From Lysobacteraceae bacterium (lineage in GTDB: Bacteria > Bdellovibrionota > UBA1018 > JAGTJX01), in the NCBI GenBank assembly GCA_023657465.1, contig JAGTJX010000001.1, positions 1-64,000 of the forward strand: 64,000 nt of DNA, given 5' to 3'. Under the pieces are notes generated by a model. That model was not told where the DNA came from, searched no databases, and saw only the letters and a list, made by a program, of their open reading frames with translations. Made by a program: the position numbers and the translations under genes. The first letter of the stretch is position 1; each line of letters begins with the position of its first letter. Shown one piece after another: positions 1-6,340 of this stretch.

Positions 1-1
1 G

Positions 2-151
2 ACTCCAAGTTTTCTGGCCTGCGAAGGTGTCGAACTGAAAGTAACTAATAAACCTAACATCAAAAAATTGAAAACTTTCACCGTGTTTGCTCCTTTTGCT
101 GAACATCAGCGCACAGCTCGATTTAATCAATTATACCCTAAACAATCGTAA
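2..151 (+). CDS. C-terminal end of an unidentified protein (partial)
   Basis: An open frame enters from the left window edge and stops at TAA 149-151, giving the last 49 codons of a protein that starts outside the window. The tail is rich in lysine and aromatic residues and matches no family I recognise. An open run of this length can arise by chance, so the call is tentative. Confidence 0.3.
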   Translation, partial: TPSFLACEGVELKVTNKPNIKKLKTFTVFAPFAEHQRTARFNQLYPKQS

Positions 152-458
152 TGAAGAATCGTTGATTTTTTGACTTCCAATTTGGCCTCAAGGAGACACA
201 ATTTTGAAGAGTTGAATTTAAAGATGAAATTCTTCCATTACACTTTCTCTTTGAAATATCGTTCCAAATTTAAAAGCCATCTTCTATTAAGGAATTGCCC
301 ATCCTTCCATTAAGCGTTTTAGTTGATTTGGCGCTTTATTGAGCTGCAGGTCTATTTCCAATTACTACTCTGTTATTAAATGAATCAGATACCTCCTCTG
401 CACCGAGGGAGAAGAACCCCGAGAGCAATGATGTACTTTAAAACTAACCCCTTGCACA
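152..458. other. non-coding stretch before the toxin gene
   Basis: About 300 bp of A+T-rich sequence without a convincing reading frame on either strand. I see no strong hairpin or repeat in it apart from the palindrome that begins at 459. Confidence 0.4.
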
Positions 459-477
459 GTACGTCAAAATGACGTAC
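459..477. promoter_or_regulatory. perfect palindrome over the toxin start, likely autoregulatory operator
   Basis: GTACGTCA, three bases, TGACGTAC: perfect 8-bp arms that include the ATG at 469. TTGCAC at 453-458 could be a -35 box. HigA-type antitoxins normally bind a palindrome at the start of their own operon, so this is probably the operator. If transcription starts downstream of it, the toxin would use a later codon such as GTG 487. Confidence 0.5.
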
Positions 478-792
478 ATTATAGATGTGATCACGACTGT
501 TAAATCTACTAAGCGAGCCAGGAAGAGCTTAGAGAAAGCACCTAAGCAAGTAGTTCAAGCATATGCAACTTGGGCGAGATCTGTTTTTGTAGTGGGTTTG
601 GCAGAGATTCAAAAGATCCCTGGCTATCATGACGAACCACTATCGGGAAAACTGAAGGGCATTAGATCCTTTAGATTGTCTCAAGGGTATCGCGGTTATT
701 ACAGAGTGGTTAAAGAAGAAGTTGAGTTTGTAATTGTTGAGGAGGTAAATAAGCATGACTACAAAAAAGTTGAAAGGCTCTTCGGAGCGTAA
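469..792 (+). CDS. RelE/HigB-type toxin (mRNA interferase-like)
   Basis: A 107-residue basic protein with the RelE/ParE-superfamily layout: N-terminal helical pair (residues about 10-45), then IPGYHDEPLSGKLKGIRSFRL and a YRGYYRV strand, ending with a short acidic-basic tail. Family members cleave mRNA on the ribosome or inhibit gyrase; HigB-like cleavage is the better guess because the toxin gene precedes the antitoxin gene, the higBA order. It overlaps the antitoxin gene by 38 bp. The start is uncertain: ATG 469 lies inside a palindrome and has no Shine-Dalgarno sequence; GTG 487 is the alternative. Confidence 0.75.
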   Translation: MTYIIDVITTVKSTKRARKSLEKAPKQVVQAYATWARSVFVVGLAEIQKIPGYHDEPLSGKLKGIRSFRLSQGYRGYYRVVKEEVEFVIVEEVNKHDYKKVERLFGA

Positions 793-1075
793 GTTTTTAG
801 AAAGCCTACTAGGTGGACCTCTCACTTTTGGTAATGCCATAGAGGCACTCAGAGGCAGAGACGAACTCACCCAGATCGGTCTTGCTAAAAGGCTTGGACT
901 TTCCAAACAATACGTTTGCGACATCGAAAAAGGCAGAAGACTAGTGAGTCCAGAACAAGCCGCTCGATTCGCCAAAGCCTTTGGACATCCAGAAATTGTA
1001 TTAGTTCAATTAGCTCTTCAAGATTCTATTAGAGACAGCGGGCTGAAGCTTAAGGTCTCAGTAGAAGCCGCTTAA
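755..1075 (+). CDS. HigA-like antitoxin, XRE-family HTH
   Basis: A 106-residue protein with an XRE helix-turn-helix at about residues 35-80 (TQIGLAKRLGLSKQYVCDIE, then a GRR turn). GAGGAGG lies just upstream of the ATG, supporting this start. It overlaps the upstream toxin gene, as in higBA operons. Known HigA proteins neutralise the toxin and repress the operon by binding a palindrome; one is present at 459-477. The pair probably stabilises the element it rode in on. Confidence 0.75.
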   Translation: MTTKKLKGSSERKFLESLLGGPLTFGNAIEALRGRDELTQIGLAKRLGLSKQYVCDIEKGRRLVSPEQAARFAKAFGHPEIVLVQLALQDSIRDSGLKLKVSVEAA

Positions 1076-1198
1076 CTGCGTAACTAAACGCTCTTCGCTA
1101 GAGAGTTATTCCTTTTCTGGTTTTTTGTCAGACATTCGATCTGCATTGTCAGAGAGTGAACAGAAAACTTTTGATGTATTATGGAAAACTGAATTCTG

Positions 1199-1216
1199 TG
1201 TGCCGCTAATGTGCCG
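1199..1216. repeat. TGTRCCGC-type arm repeat, element-0 right end
   Basis: TGTGCCGCTAATGTGCCG contains two TGTGCCG half-sites 11 bp apart. Near-identical copies lie close to the left end (6113-6130) and right end (28384-28401) of element B. Short paired repeats of this sort near att sites are typical arm-type binding sites for a tyrosine integrase. Confidence 0.45.
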
Positions 1217-1281
1217 CTTGGAAATCATGATTTTCGCATTGAATAAGATTTGAATCTAACTATATGATATTATTATAAAAT

Positions 1282-1303
1282 GGTCGGGGTGATTTTCCCG
1301 ACC
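1282..1303. repeat. element A left end: att core and inverted repeat
   Basis: GGTCGGG (1282-1288), eight bases, CCCGACC (1297-1303). The left arm is the tRNA-Pro 3' end as it reads on the plus strand; the right arm belongs to the element. The same arrangement is at 28491-28512 in element C. It may also act as a hairpin terminator for the integrase gene. Confidence 0.55.
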
Positions 1304-1337
1304 CAAAACTGAGCTTTTCAACTACTTACCAATTTAA

Positions 1338-1354
1338 GTAGCCACGAAGTAGCC
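1338..1354. repeat. GTAGCC direct repeats, candidate integrase arm sites (left, A)
   Basis: GTAGCCA at 1338-1344 and GTAGCCT at 1349-1354, spaced 11 bp, lie between the left end and the integrase gene. The same pair is at 28548-28564 in element C. Three copies occur near C's right end (50659-50686) and degenerate ones near A's right end (5778-5804). Regular helical spacing near both ends suggests integrase arm-type sites. Confidence 0.45.
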
Positions 1355-1375
1355 TAATCAACTATTACACCTCTT

Positions 1376-2518
1376 TCAAGCACTAACTTTAGTGGTTACT
1401 GTGGAATACGCTTCCACAACCGCACTATCAGATAGAACTTTCAGGGCTTCTGTTGCTCCATCAATCTCAATCCCAGCCACACGAATATATCGCTGCATGG
1501 TCTTAAGATCCCGCCAACCACAAATCTTTTGCATTTGGATTGGTGGAACACCATTTCTAATGAGCTGAGTCGCAAAACAGGCTCTTAGAGTGTGAAAACG
1601 TATTGAGGGTAACTTCATCCCAATACAAAACTTTCTCAACTCTTGAGCTTGCATGCCCGCAGTCCACTTCCACGGAATTTCAAGAACTCCCTCCCGATCC
1701 CCAGCCTTCGACTTTAAATCAGTCAAAAAAGCTCTGAGCTCGGAAGACATCGGTACGGCTCTCCAGTAACCAGCTTTCGTTGTATTTTTAATGATCTTTA
1801 GTCTACCGTCCCAGGCTTTATTGATTGTGATTAAATTATTTTCCCAATCAATATCTTTCCAGGACAGAGCGTAAAGCTCACCGCTTCGCATTCCAGTCAT
1901 AAGAGCTAATGCCCAAATTGGATACCAAGGGTCTTTCAACGAACGCGCGGACTCAAGAAGTTCTCGGATTTCAGCTAGGGTCAAGATTTCTGGTTTCTTC
2001 TCGATTTCTCTACCTAACTCAACTCCTACCGTTGGACTTAGATCAACACCAGGAATTAAGCCTCTTTCTATTCCAAAGCAAAAGACTTTATTGATGATGC
2101 CCTTGACCCGCCTTTGATGCCCATAAGAACTGCCGTCAGCTTTCAGCAAATCAATTACATCTTTCACATCTTTTTTAGTGATAGTTGCAGCCGATCTCTT
2201 TAGCCACGACGTTGTATGGTTTTTCAAGGCAGCCAAATAATCCATGAGTGTTGTCGAAGCAAGTGCATCGTCGGATTTTAATTCCAGTACGAACGAATCT
2301 AAGACCGAACCCCAAGTTTGTCCTTGAGCCTCTCTTTCAAAGATTTCACGCTCACACTCACGAATCAATTTCACTTCTTCTCGTTCAGCATCTCTTTTGG
2401 ATTTTAATCCCGACGCTCTTTTCTGAGCCCTGTGTGTTGGATTTATTGTGCTTCTTATATTGACGTAAACCTTCCATAAGGTTTCGCCGTTGTCTGTTTG
2501 ATATGAATCCACTGCCAT
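1376..2518 (-). CDS. tyrosine recombinase (site-specific integrase), element A
   Basis: A 380-residue phage-type integrase: N-terminal arm-binding region (residues 1-60), SAM-like core-binding domain (about 70-165) and catalytic domain (about 175-350). Visible catalytic residues are Arg in GMRSGEL, His and Arg in FHTLRACFA, and the nucleophile Tyr in MQRYIR. It would insert and excise the element at the 3' end of tRNA-Pro. The excisionase gene lies two bases upstream in the same operon. DNA and protein are almost identical to the copy in element C (28586-29728), although neighbouring genes have diverged. Confidence 0.92.
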   Translation of the reverse strand: MAVDSYQTDNGETLWKVYVNIRSTINPTHRAQKRASGLKSKRDAEREEVKLIRECEREIFEREAQGQTWGSVLDSFVLELKSDDALASTTLMDYLAALKNHTTSWLKRSAATITKKDVKDVIDLLKADGSSYGHQRRVKGIINKVFCFGIERGLIPGVDLSPTVGVELGREIEKKPEILTLAEIRELLESARSLKDPWYPIWALALMTGMRSGELYALSWKDIDWENNLITINKAWDGRLKIIKNTTKAGYWRAVPMSSELRAFLTDLKSKAGDREGVLEIPWKWTAGMQAQELRKFCIGMKLPSIRFHTLRACFATQLIRNGVPPIQMQKICGWRDLKTMQRYIRVAGIEIDGATEALKVLSDSAVVEAYSTVTTKVSA

Positions 2519-2520
2519 AC

Positions 2521-2751
2521 TTATCTCCTTTTTTGGTAAGTAGGTGTCAGTAGACTCTCAAGATCTGACCGCAAGAATCTCAGTCTGGTTTTGAACCTAA
2601 AATATCTGACCTGATTTTTACAAACCAGATTTCGTAGGTGTCCGACAGAAATCCGCAAATAAATTGCAGCCTCTCTTGAATTCATCCATTTCAACTTGTT
2701 GTCAAAGAACTCTGCTGACTCAATTACTGAATCAACTTGTGCATTAACCAT
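2521..2751 (-). CDS. AlpA/excisionase-type HTH protein, element A
   Basis: A 76-residue protein with a MerR/AlpA-like winged helix-turn-helix (about residues 22-70): MNSREAAIYLRIS followed by LRNLVCKNQVRYFR and RFLRSDLESLL. Such proteins bind near att sites and direct the integrase toward excision, or activate the integrase promoter. It sits directly upstream of the integrase gene and is probably co-transcribed with it. The copy in element C (29731-29961) differs at few positions. Confidence 0.8.
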   Translation of the reverse strand: MVNAQVDSVIESAEFFDNKLKWMNSREAAIYLRISVGHLRNLVCKNQVRYFRFKTRLRFLRSDLESLLTPTYQKRR

Positions 2752-2755
2752 AGCA

Positions 2756-3250
2756 TTACTCCTGATTTTTTTCGATCAGATTTTGAATATTTTTAGAGTG
2801 GTTCTTCTTGTCATTTACGGCTGTTTTTAGCTCGTTTTTAGTAGAATCAGAGCAACTTGGCGCGTCGTCTTTTTTTGTATTTCTTTGACGATTTTTGATA
2901 TTGATTTCTTGTCCAACCATTTTCAAAAAACGATCATACAAAACCTCGGCATCCATGTCCTCTTCGCATTCTTTTATTTTTTTTGAAAGATCGTGAATCA
3001 ATTGAAACTTGTCTGAAAACTCTCGACAAAATACGTCTAACTCTTGCTCTGAAAGCTCGGGTGATCGTTGGCAAATCACCCAGTGCTGCAACTCTAGTCT
3101 AGTTACTCGTATCAATGGATTACGTCGCTTCACTTGCTTTACCCAACCGCTCACGAGCTCGCTGGCATGATCTGCAAGCCGCTCACGCTGTTGCAATAGG
3201 GAGTTACGACGTTTTTTCTTTTGCACGGCCTTGATTATGGGTTGATCCAT
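2756..3250 (-). CDS. basic protein of unknown function, element A
   Basis: A 164-residue protein of no family I recognise. The first 50 residues are very basic, the middle has a conserved WVICQRSPELSEQELDVFCREFSD-like stretch (residues about 70-95), and the C-terminus is polar with an asparagine/lysine-rich tail. It overlaps the lipoprotein gene upstream by 16 bp and precedes the excisionase gene, so it belongs to the int operon. Its counterpart in element C (29966-30469) is clearly homologous but much more diverged than the adjacent int/xis genes. A DNA-binding accessory role is only a guess. Confidence 0.7.
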   Translation of the reverse strand: MDQPIIKAVQKKKRRNSLLQQRERLADHASELVSGWVKQVKRRNPLIRVTRLELQHWVICQRSPELSEQELDVFCREFSDKFQLIHDLSKKIKECEEDMDAEVLYDRFLKMVGQEINIKNRQRNTKKDDAPSCSDSTKNELKTAVNDKKNHSKNIQNLIEKNQE

Positions 3251-3630
3251 TGACTGCTCCTTTCAATAGAATAAATGTAATGGCCTTTAATGAACTGATC
3301 ATTCTCAATATGATCCTTGATCCAGACTCTACGTACTTGTGGTGCCGTCAGGGATGGGGTGCCTTGGTCGTCACTTGCCCCACCTTCAGTACTACTTGAT
3401 ACCGACTTACTAGATGCACTCTTGCTAGTTAGAATCCCTATGAGTGCGCCCAGTGCAATGCCCGCTCCAGCTCCGACAAATGCTCCAGAGACAGAAGATT
3501 CTGGTGCGCCTAATGCTGCGCCAGCTACTCCGCCAACCGTTCCTCCTATTGCGCCTCCAATAAATGGATTCGTTTTCATGGTTGCACATGAACTAATTGA
3601 TACTGACAGGACAAGTGTAACTAATACCAA
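3235..3630 (-). CDS. glycine-zipper lipoprotein, element A (5' end altered)
   Basis: A 131-residue protein with a lipobox (SISSC), then a glycine/alanine-rich segment (residues about 25-70, alternating GG and GA pairs) that should form a glycine-zipper hairpin in a membrane, then a basic C-terminal domain (RRVWIKDHIENDQFIKGHYIY). Similar lipoproteins are the last structural gene before the mobilisation genes in T4SS operons B (22929-23405) and C (30454-30867). Here only a TTG start (3630) is available: the ATG present in C is gone because a deletion junction near 3640 replaced the upstream sequence. It is probably no longer properly expressed. Confidence 0.65.
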   Translation of the reverse strand: MVLVTLVLSVSISSCATMKTNPFIGGAIGGTVGGVAGAALGAPESSVSGAFVGAGAGIALGALIGILTSKSASSKSVSSSTEGGASDDQGTPSLTAPQVRRVWIKDHIENDQFIKGHYIYSIERSSQWINP

Positions 3631-3636
3631 ATACTT

Positions 3637-4158
3637 GCATCTAAGCCTGAGATCAAAAAATGGATCAATGAAGGCAAATTTTTGCCGGATCTTTTTTATC
3701 GTCTACAAATGCTCGTTGTTGAGATTCCTGCCCTGAGAGACCGACTTGAAGACATTGAGCCTTTAGTTTTTCACTTTCTTAAAAAAGCGGAAGAAAAATC
3801 AGGATTGAAAAAATCTGTTCGATCAAAGGCCATCCGTATGCTCGAAAGCTATAATTGGCCTGGAAACGTCCGCGAACTAGAAGGCACAATCCTTGCTGCT
3901 GTTGCAACATCAAATGGGAGTGTTGTCGAACCTAATGACTTAGATATTAAATATCGACTGAGTCGAACGGTTGACCGCCTTGAGAGTGATGCACAGCTAG
4001 ATCTACTTGATGAAAAACATCTTAATGAAAAGCGAAATCATGTGATTCAGATTTTAAAACTGAGTAGGTCACAGCGGCAAGCTGCTGAGAAACTCGGAAT
4101 CAATGAAAGCACACTGAGACGAGTGATGCAGAATTTGAATATTGATGTCAGCGCATAA
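3637..4158 (+). pseudogene. truncated sigma-54 activator (C-terminal part), element A
   Basis: Homologous to the C-terminal third of the NtrC-type regulator of element C (47705-49063). Similarity begins at ASKPEI, matching ATKPEI in C, and runs through the end of the AAA+ domain (VVEIPALRDRLEDIEPLV, NWPGNVRELEG) and the Fis-type helix-turn-helix (RQAAEKLGINESTLRRVM). The receiver domain, Walker A and GAFTGA loop are missing, so it cannot activate sigma-54 polymerase. The frame is open upstream of the first possible start (TTG 3682), showing that the 5' part was removed by deletion and not by a new start. A DNA-binding fragment could still act as a competitor if expressed. Confidence 0.85.
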
Positions 4159-4192
4159 AAAGGGAGATCGAGAAACTCTCGATCTCCCTTTT
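4158..4192. terminator. bidirectional terminator
   Basis: Perfect 16-bp inverted repeat (AAAAGGGAGATCGAGA, AAC, reverse complement) flanked by A and T runs, between the convergent regulator fragment and resolvase gene. Element C has an unrelated strong terminator at the equivalent place (49069-49092). Confidence 0.85.
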
Positions 4193-4203
4193 CTAAAATT
4201 GAT

Positions 4204-4965
4204 TTACTTGATGATTTCTAACTCAATTTTTTGATCATTCATCTCAGGTACAGAAATTTCATGAAACCCATGCTCTGAGTTGGTAGCTATGGCAGTCTGC
4301 TCTGTTTGAGTACCGCCAGTTAAAATGAGTGCGTCTTTGAGTTCCTGTTTTTTCTTTGCTTCCTCTAGCTTGAGTTCTCGTATTTCAGCCGCAACAGCGC
4401 CAGAAGAGATTTTGAGCACTCTTGAAATCTCTCTATAAGTCATTTTTGAAGCTCTCAAAGTGCGGATCATCTCGCTTGGACGAAGTTTTTTACGTCCAAG
4501 ACGAATACCTTTAGCTTTGGCATTAGCTAATCCATTTCTAACGCGTTCCGCTAAGATATCTCTTTCTAACTGTGCTACCGCACCGAGAATCGTGAATACG
4601 GCTGAACCAAGTGGGGAGCTAGTGTCTATAGCTTCGGTAATAGAAATGAAGCCGACTTTTATAGTCCTAAACTCCTCCAATGCCCGAAGTAGGTGCGTAA
4701 CTGACCTTGCGTAACGAGAAAACGAATAGACGACAACGGTCTCAATGAGACCCTGTCTCGCATCGTTTATCATGCGATCTAATGAGGGACGAGACTGCTT
4801 GGTACCGCTTTGATTCTCGTCCTCATAGATCACATAGTTCGTTATATTTCTCCTCGTACAATAGTCCCTAAGAGCACGTATCTGGCTCTCAAGACCTGTC
4901 CCCTGATTTCCGGTGCTTACTCGGGCGTATAAGGCCACTTTCTTTTCAATCATGGATTCCTCCAA
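4204..4965 (-). CDS. serine recombinase (resolvase/invertase family), element A
   Basis: A 253-residue serine recombinase: catalytic domain at residues about 8-150 with nucleophile Ser in YARVSTGNQ, then the R-rich active-site region YSFSRYARS, a long E helix (VAQLERDILAERVRNGLANA) and a C-terminal helix-turn-helix (MTYREISRVLKISSGAVAAE). A polar tail follows. It could resolve dimers of the circular element or invert a segment. The paralogue in element C (49101-49841) has the same neighbours. The start follows AGGAGG-like bases upstream of ATG 4965. Confidence 0.88.
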   Translation of the reverse strand: MEESMIEKKVALYARVSTGNQGTGLESQIRALRDYCTRRNITNYVIYEDENQSGTKQSRPSLDRMINDARQGLIETVVVYSFSRYARSVTHLLRALEEFRTIKVGFISITEAIDTSSPLGSAVFTILGAVAQLERDILAERVRNGLANAKAKGIRLGRKKLRPSEMIRTLRASKMTYREISRVLKISSGAVAAEIRELKLEEAKKKQELKDALILTGGTQTEQTAIATNSEHGFHEISVPEMNDQKIELEIIK

Positions 4966-4967
4966 AT

Positions 4968-5027
4968 ATAAAAAAGAGATGACCTAAGCGCGGGCTAGCA
5001 GCGCCTATTCAGTCATCTCTTTTTTTA
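4968..5027 (-). terminator. long A/T-flanked hairpin between small protein and resolvase
   Basis: AAAAAAGAGATGAC (4970-4983) and GTCATCTCTTTTTT (5012-5025) are perfect inverted arms around a GC-rich loop. On the minus strand it ends in a U run just before the resolvase start, so it may attenuate transcription from the upstream small-protein gene, whose stop codon lies in the loop. Confidence 0.5.
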
Positions 5028-5188
5028 TGGGGCTGACCTAGCAGCGACCGATTAAAGTCGCCCAGGCTCATGATCTGAGTTTTTGCACTCTCGTGCATGA
5101 GCTGGTCAATTACCTCGACCAGCGTCCCAGACCATCCTAAAGCTATGCCAACCCAGATTAGTTTTTGAATGAGATTTGAAATTCCCAT
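5009..5188 (-). CDS. small membrane protein, element A (59 aa)
   Basis: A 59-residue frame (MGISNLIQKLIWVGIALGWS...) with one hydrophobic segment at residues about 9-26 and a polar C-terminus ending GQPHKK then a short tail. I call it because element C encodes a clear homologue in the same place (49873-50049: LIRKLFWVGLALGWSGTLVEV, RALLGQPKK). The function is unknown; conservation between diverged elements argues that it is a real gene. It lies between the 132-residue protein gene and the resolvase in one minus-strand operon. Confidence 0.7.
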   Translation of the reverse strand: MGISNLIQKLIWVGIALGWSGTLVEVIDQLMHESAKTQIMSLGDFNRSLLGQPHKKRDD

Positions 5189-5228
5189 ATTTTAAGTGCC
5201 TTTCTTTTTTCAGTTGCGATCATCTTCG

Positions 5229-5246
5229 TGCGCGCAATTGCGCGCA
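5229..5246. repeat. TGCGCG-N6-CGCGCA palindrome
   Basis: TGCGCGCAATTGCGCGCA, a perfect copy of the palindrome found repeatedly in element C. It lies between the stop of the 132-residue protein gene and the start of the small membrane protein gene, the same position as the copies at 50086-50117. Confidence 0.75.
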
Positions 5247-5258
5247 TTCGTAAAAAAA

Positions 5259-5657
5259 TTACCGAGTAAACTCGATCAGAAATTTTTTCTCTAATCGAAC
5301 GAGTTTTTTTCTGTCACGGGATTTTTTTAAATCCGCTGGCATTAGTGCTGATTTTGGAAAGATGGTTCTATTTTGGCAATCAATCCAAAACTCTCTTAAT
5401 GCATTTAGCCTGCGATCCATTTCTTCTATGCCACTATATTCGAGCAAATACTCGTAATAGTGACTGACCGAGTTTGAGAAGAAATCAGCTAAATTCTTCT
5501 CTTCAACGTCAGCGAGCGCCAGAAAGTCGGGAAAACTAAATGACTGCTCATTTGAGATGAGTAAATCAGCCGTGAGTTTTGTTTCTCCTTTGCTTAGTTT
5601 TCTTTTGAGATAGGCTGCCATTGTTTGTCTAAGATCGAGATCGGTTTTCATTTTCAT
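5259..5657 (-). CDS. 132-residue protein resembling an integrase N-terminal domain, element A
   Basis: An all-helical 132-residue protein with the pattern of a SAM-like core-binding domain (DFFSNSVSHYYEYLLEYSGIEEMDRRLNALREFW), but with no catalytic domain of a tyrosine recombinase. The homologue in element C (50121-50546) is 141 residues and similarly lacks a catalytic part. It is the first gene of the right-end minus-strand operon, nearest the att site. It may be a DNA-bridging or recombination-accessory factor, but this rests on fold impression only. Confidence 0.65.
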   Translation of the reverse strand: MKMKTDLDLRQTMAAYLKRKLSKGETKLTADLLISNEQSFSFPDFLALADVEEKNLADFFSNSVSHYYEYLLEYSGIEEMDRRLNALREFWIDCQNRTIFPKSALMPADLKKSRDRKKLVRLEKKFLIEFTR

Positions 5658-5777
5658 GCCTTTCGTAAATGTGATGACCCACCATTAAAGTGAGTCATCA
5701 CGGTTAATTTGATCTCTGCTCAAAGTTGAAATGGATTAAAAACGAGGGGCTATGACTTACAAATCACAGAAACTACG

Positions 5778-5804
5778 GAAGCCCAGAGAAGCCGAAAAGT
5801 AGCC
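5778..5804. repeat. degenerate GTAGCC-type repeats, right end of element A
   Basis: GAAGCCC, GAAGCCG and GTAGCCC occur about 10-11 bp apart, 120-150 bp inside the right end. They correspond in position to the three GTAGCCA copies near the right end of element C (50659-50686) and may be degenerate integrase arm sites. Confidence 0.35.
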
Positions 5805-5924
5805 CAACTCTGTGTTGATCCGTGTGAGTCTGTGTGGTGTCTTCTGAAAATTCGATCTGGTTAGCGGCTAAAACCGCGTTGATGTTTAAATGCTTTTTGG
5901 ATTTTTGGGTTTATCTAAAAATTT

Positions 5925-5972
5925 AATGGTCGGTACGACTGGATTCGAACCAGCGACCTCTTGCACCCCAAG
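5925..5972 (-). repeat. tRNA-Pro 3' fragment, attachment core of element B
   Basis: 48 bp identical, apart from one base (T at 5934, G in the gene), to the 3' part of the intact tRNA-Pro gene and its two preceding bases (50805-50852): CCA end, acceptor strand, T arm and the 3' side of the anticodon stem-loop. The 5' half of a tRNA is absent, so it is not functional. It is the left attachment site of element B and also holds the right-end core (AATGGTCGG) of element A. Confidence 0.85.
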
Positions 5973-6112
5973 GCTCTGCACAACTTCCAGAACAATACGC
6001 TAACCTACTGAATTCGTTAGCTCTACGAAAAAACTACTCCAAATATCAGCTAAAATCATTACGGATCATTGCGGGTTATATCCACTCATTACTGATGATT
6101 ATTGATGAGTCA

Positions 6113-6130
6113 TGTACCGCATATGTGCCG
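6113..6130. repeat. TGTRCCG arm repeat, left end of element B
   Basis: TGTACCGCATATGTGCCG: two TGTRCCG half-sites with the same spacing as 28384-28401 and 1199-1216. Probable arm-type site of the 27095 integrase. Confidence 0.5.
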
Positions 6131-6176
6131 GACACTCAGGAGGGCTACAAAAAGATGCCCCCTAAATAAACTAAAA

Positions 6177-6202
6177 AACCCGGAAGATTTCTCTCCCGGG
6201 TT
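6177..6202. terminator. rho-independent terminator near left end of element B
   Basis: AACCCGG, 12-base loop, CCGGGTT, followed by AAAATTTTTTT. There is no complete gene ending just before it in the integrated form. It is placed eight bases after the stop codon (6167-6169) of an open frame that would continue the integrase in the excised circle. Confidence 0.75.
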
Positions 6203-6340
6203 CAAAATTTTTTGCACTAGGTCAGATTGTTGATGCTTGGCGGCTCTCAAACTGACTCTCCAACAACCGGAATCAAAAAGATTCTTGGCTGGGATGTCTT
6301 CATTCTTACGAAGCTTCCCGCCTCTGTCAACAAGGAAGGA

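Larger units (their letters stand above)
1..1276. mobile_element. tail of a decayed integrative element (element 0)
   Basis: This stretch ends at the same short sequence (AATGGTCGGG) that bounds the other elements. About 60 bp before that end it carries TGTGCCGCTAATGTGCCG (1199-1216), the same motif as near both ends of element B. I infer that it is the right-hand end of another element inserted at the same tRNA site. It holds a toxin-antitoxin pair and no integrase in view; its left limit is outside the window. Confidence 0.45.
1277..5924. mobile_element. gutted integrative element A
   Basis: Bounded by AATGGTCGG at 1279-1287 and 5925-5933. Its left part (integrase, excisionase, basic protein, glycine-zipper lipoprotein) matches the left part of element C, and its right part (sigma-54 regulator fragment, resolvase, small membrane protein, 132-residue protein) matches the right part of C in the same order. 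The T4SS operon, peptide locus and kinase present in C are missing, lost by a deletion whose junction is near 3640. Confidence 0.75.

Noticed and set aside
5925..5972. A second tRNA-Pro gene
   Set aside because: Only the 3' part is present; acceptor 5' strand, D arm and the 5' side of the anticodon stem are missing, so it is an attachment-site remnant.
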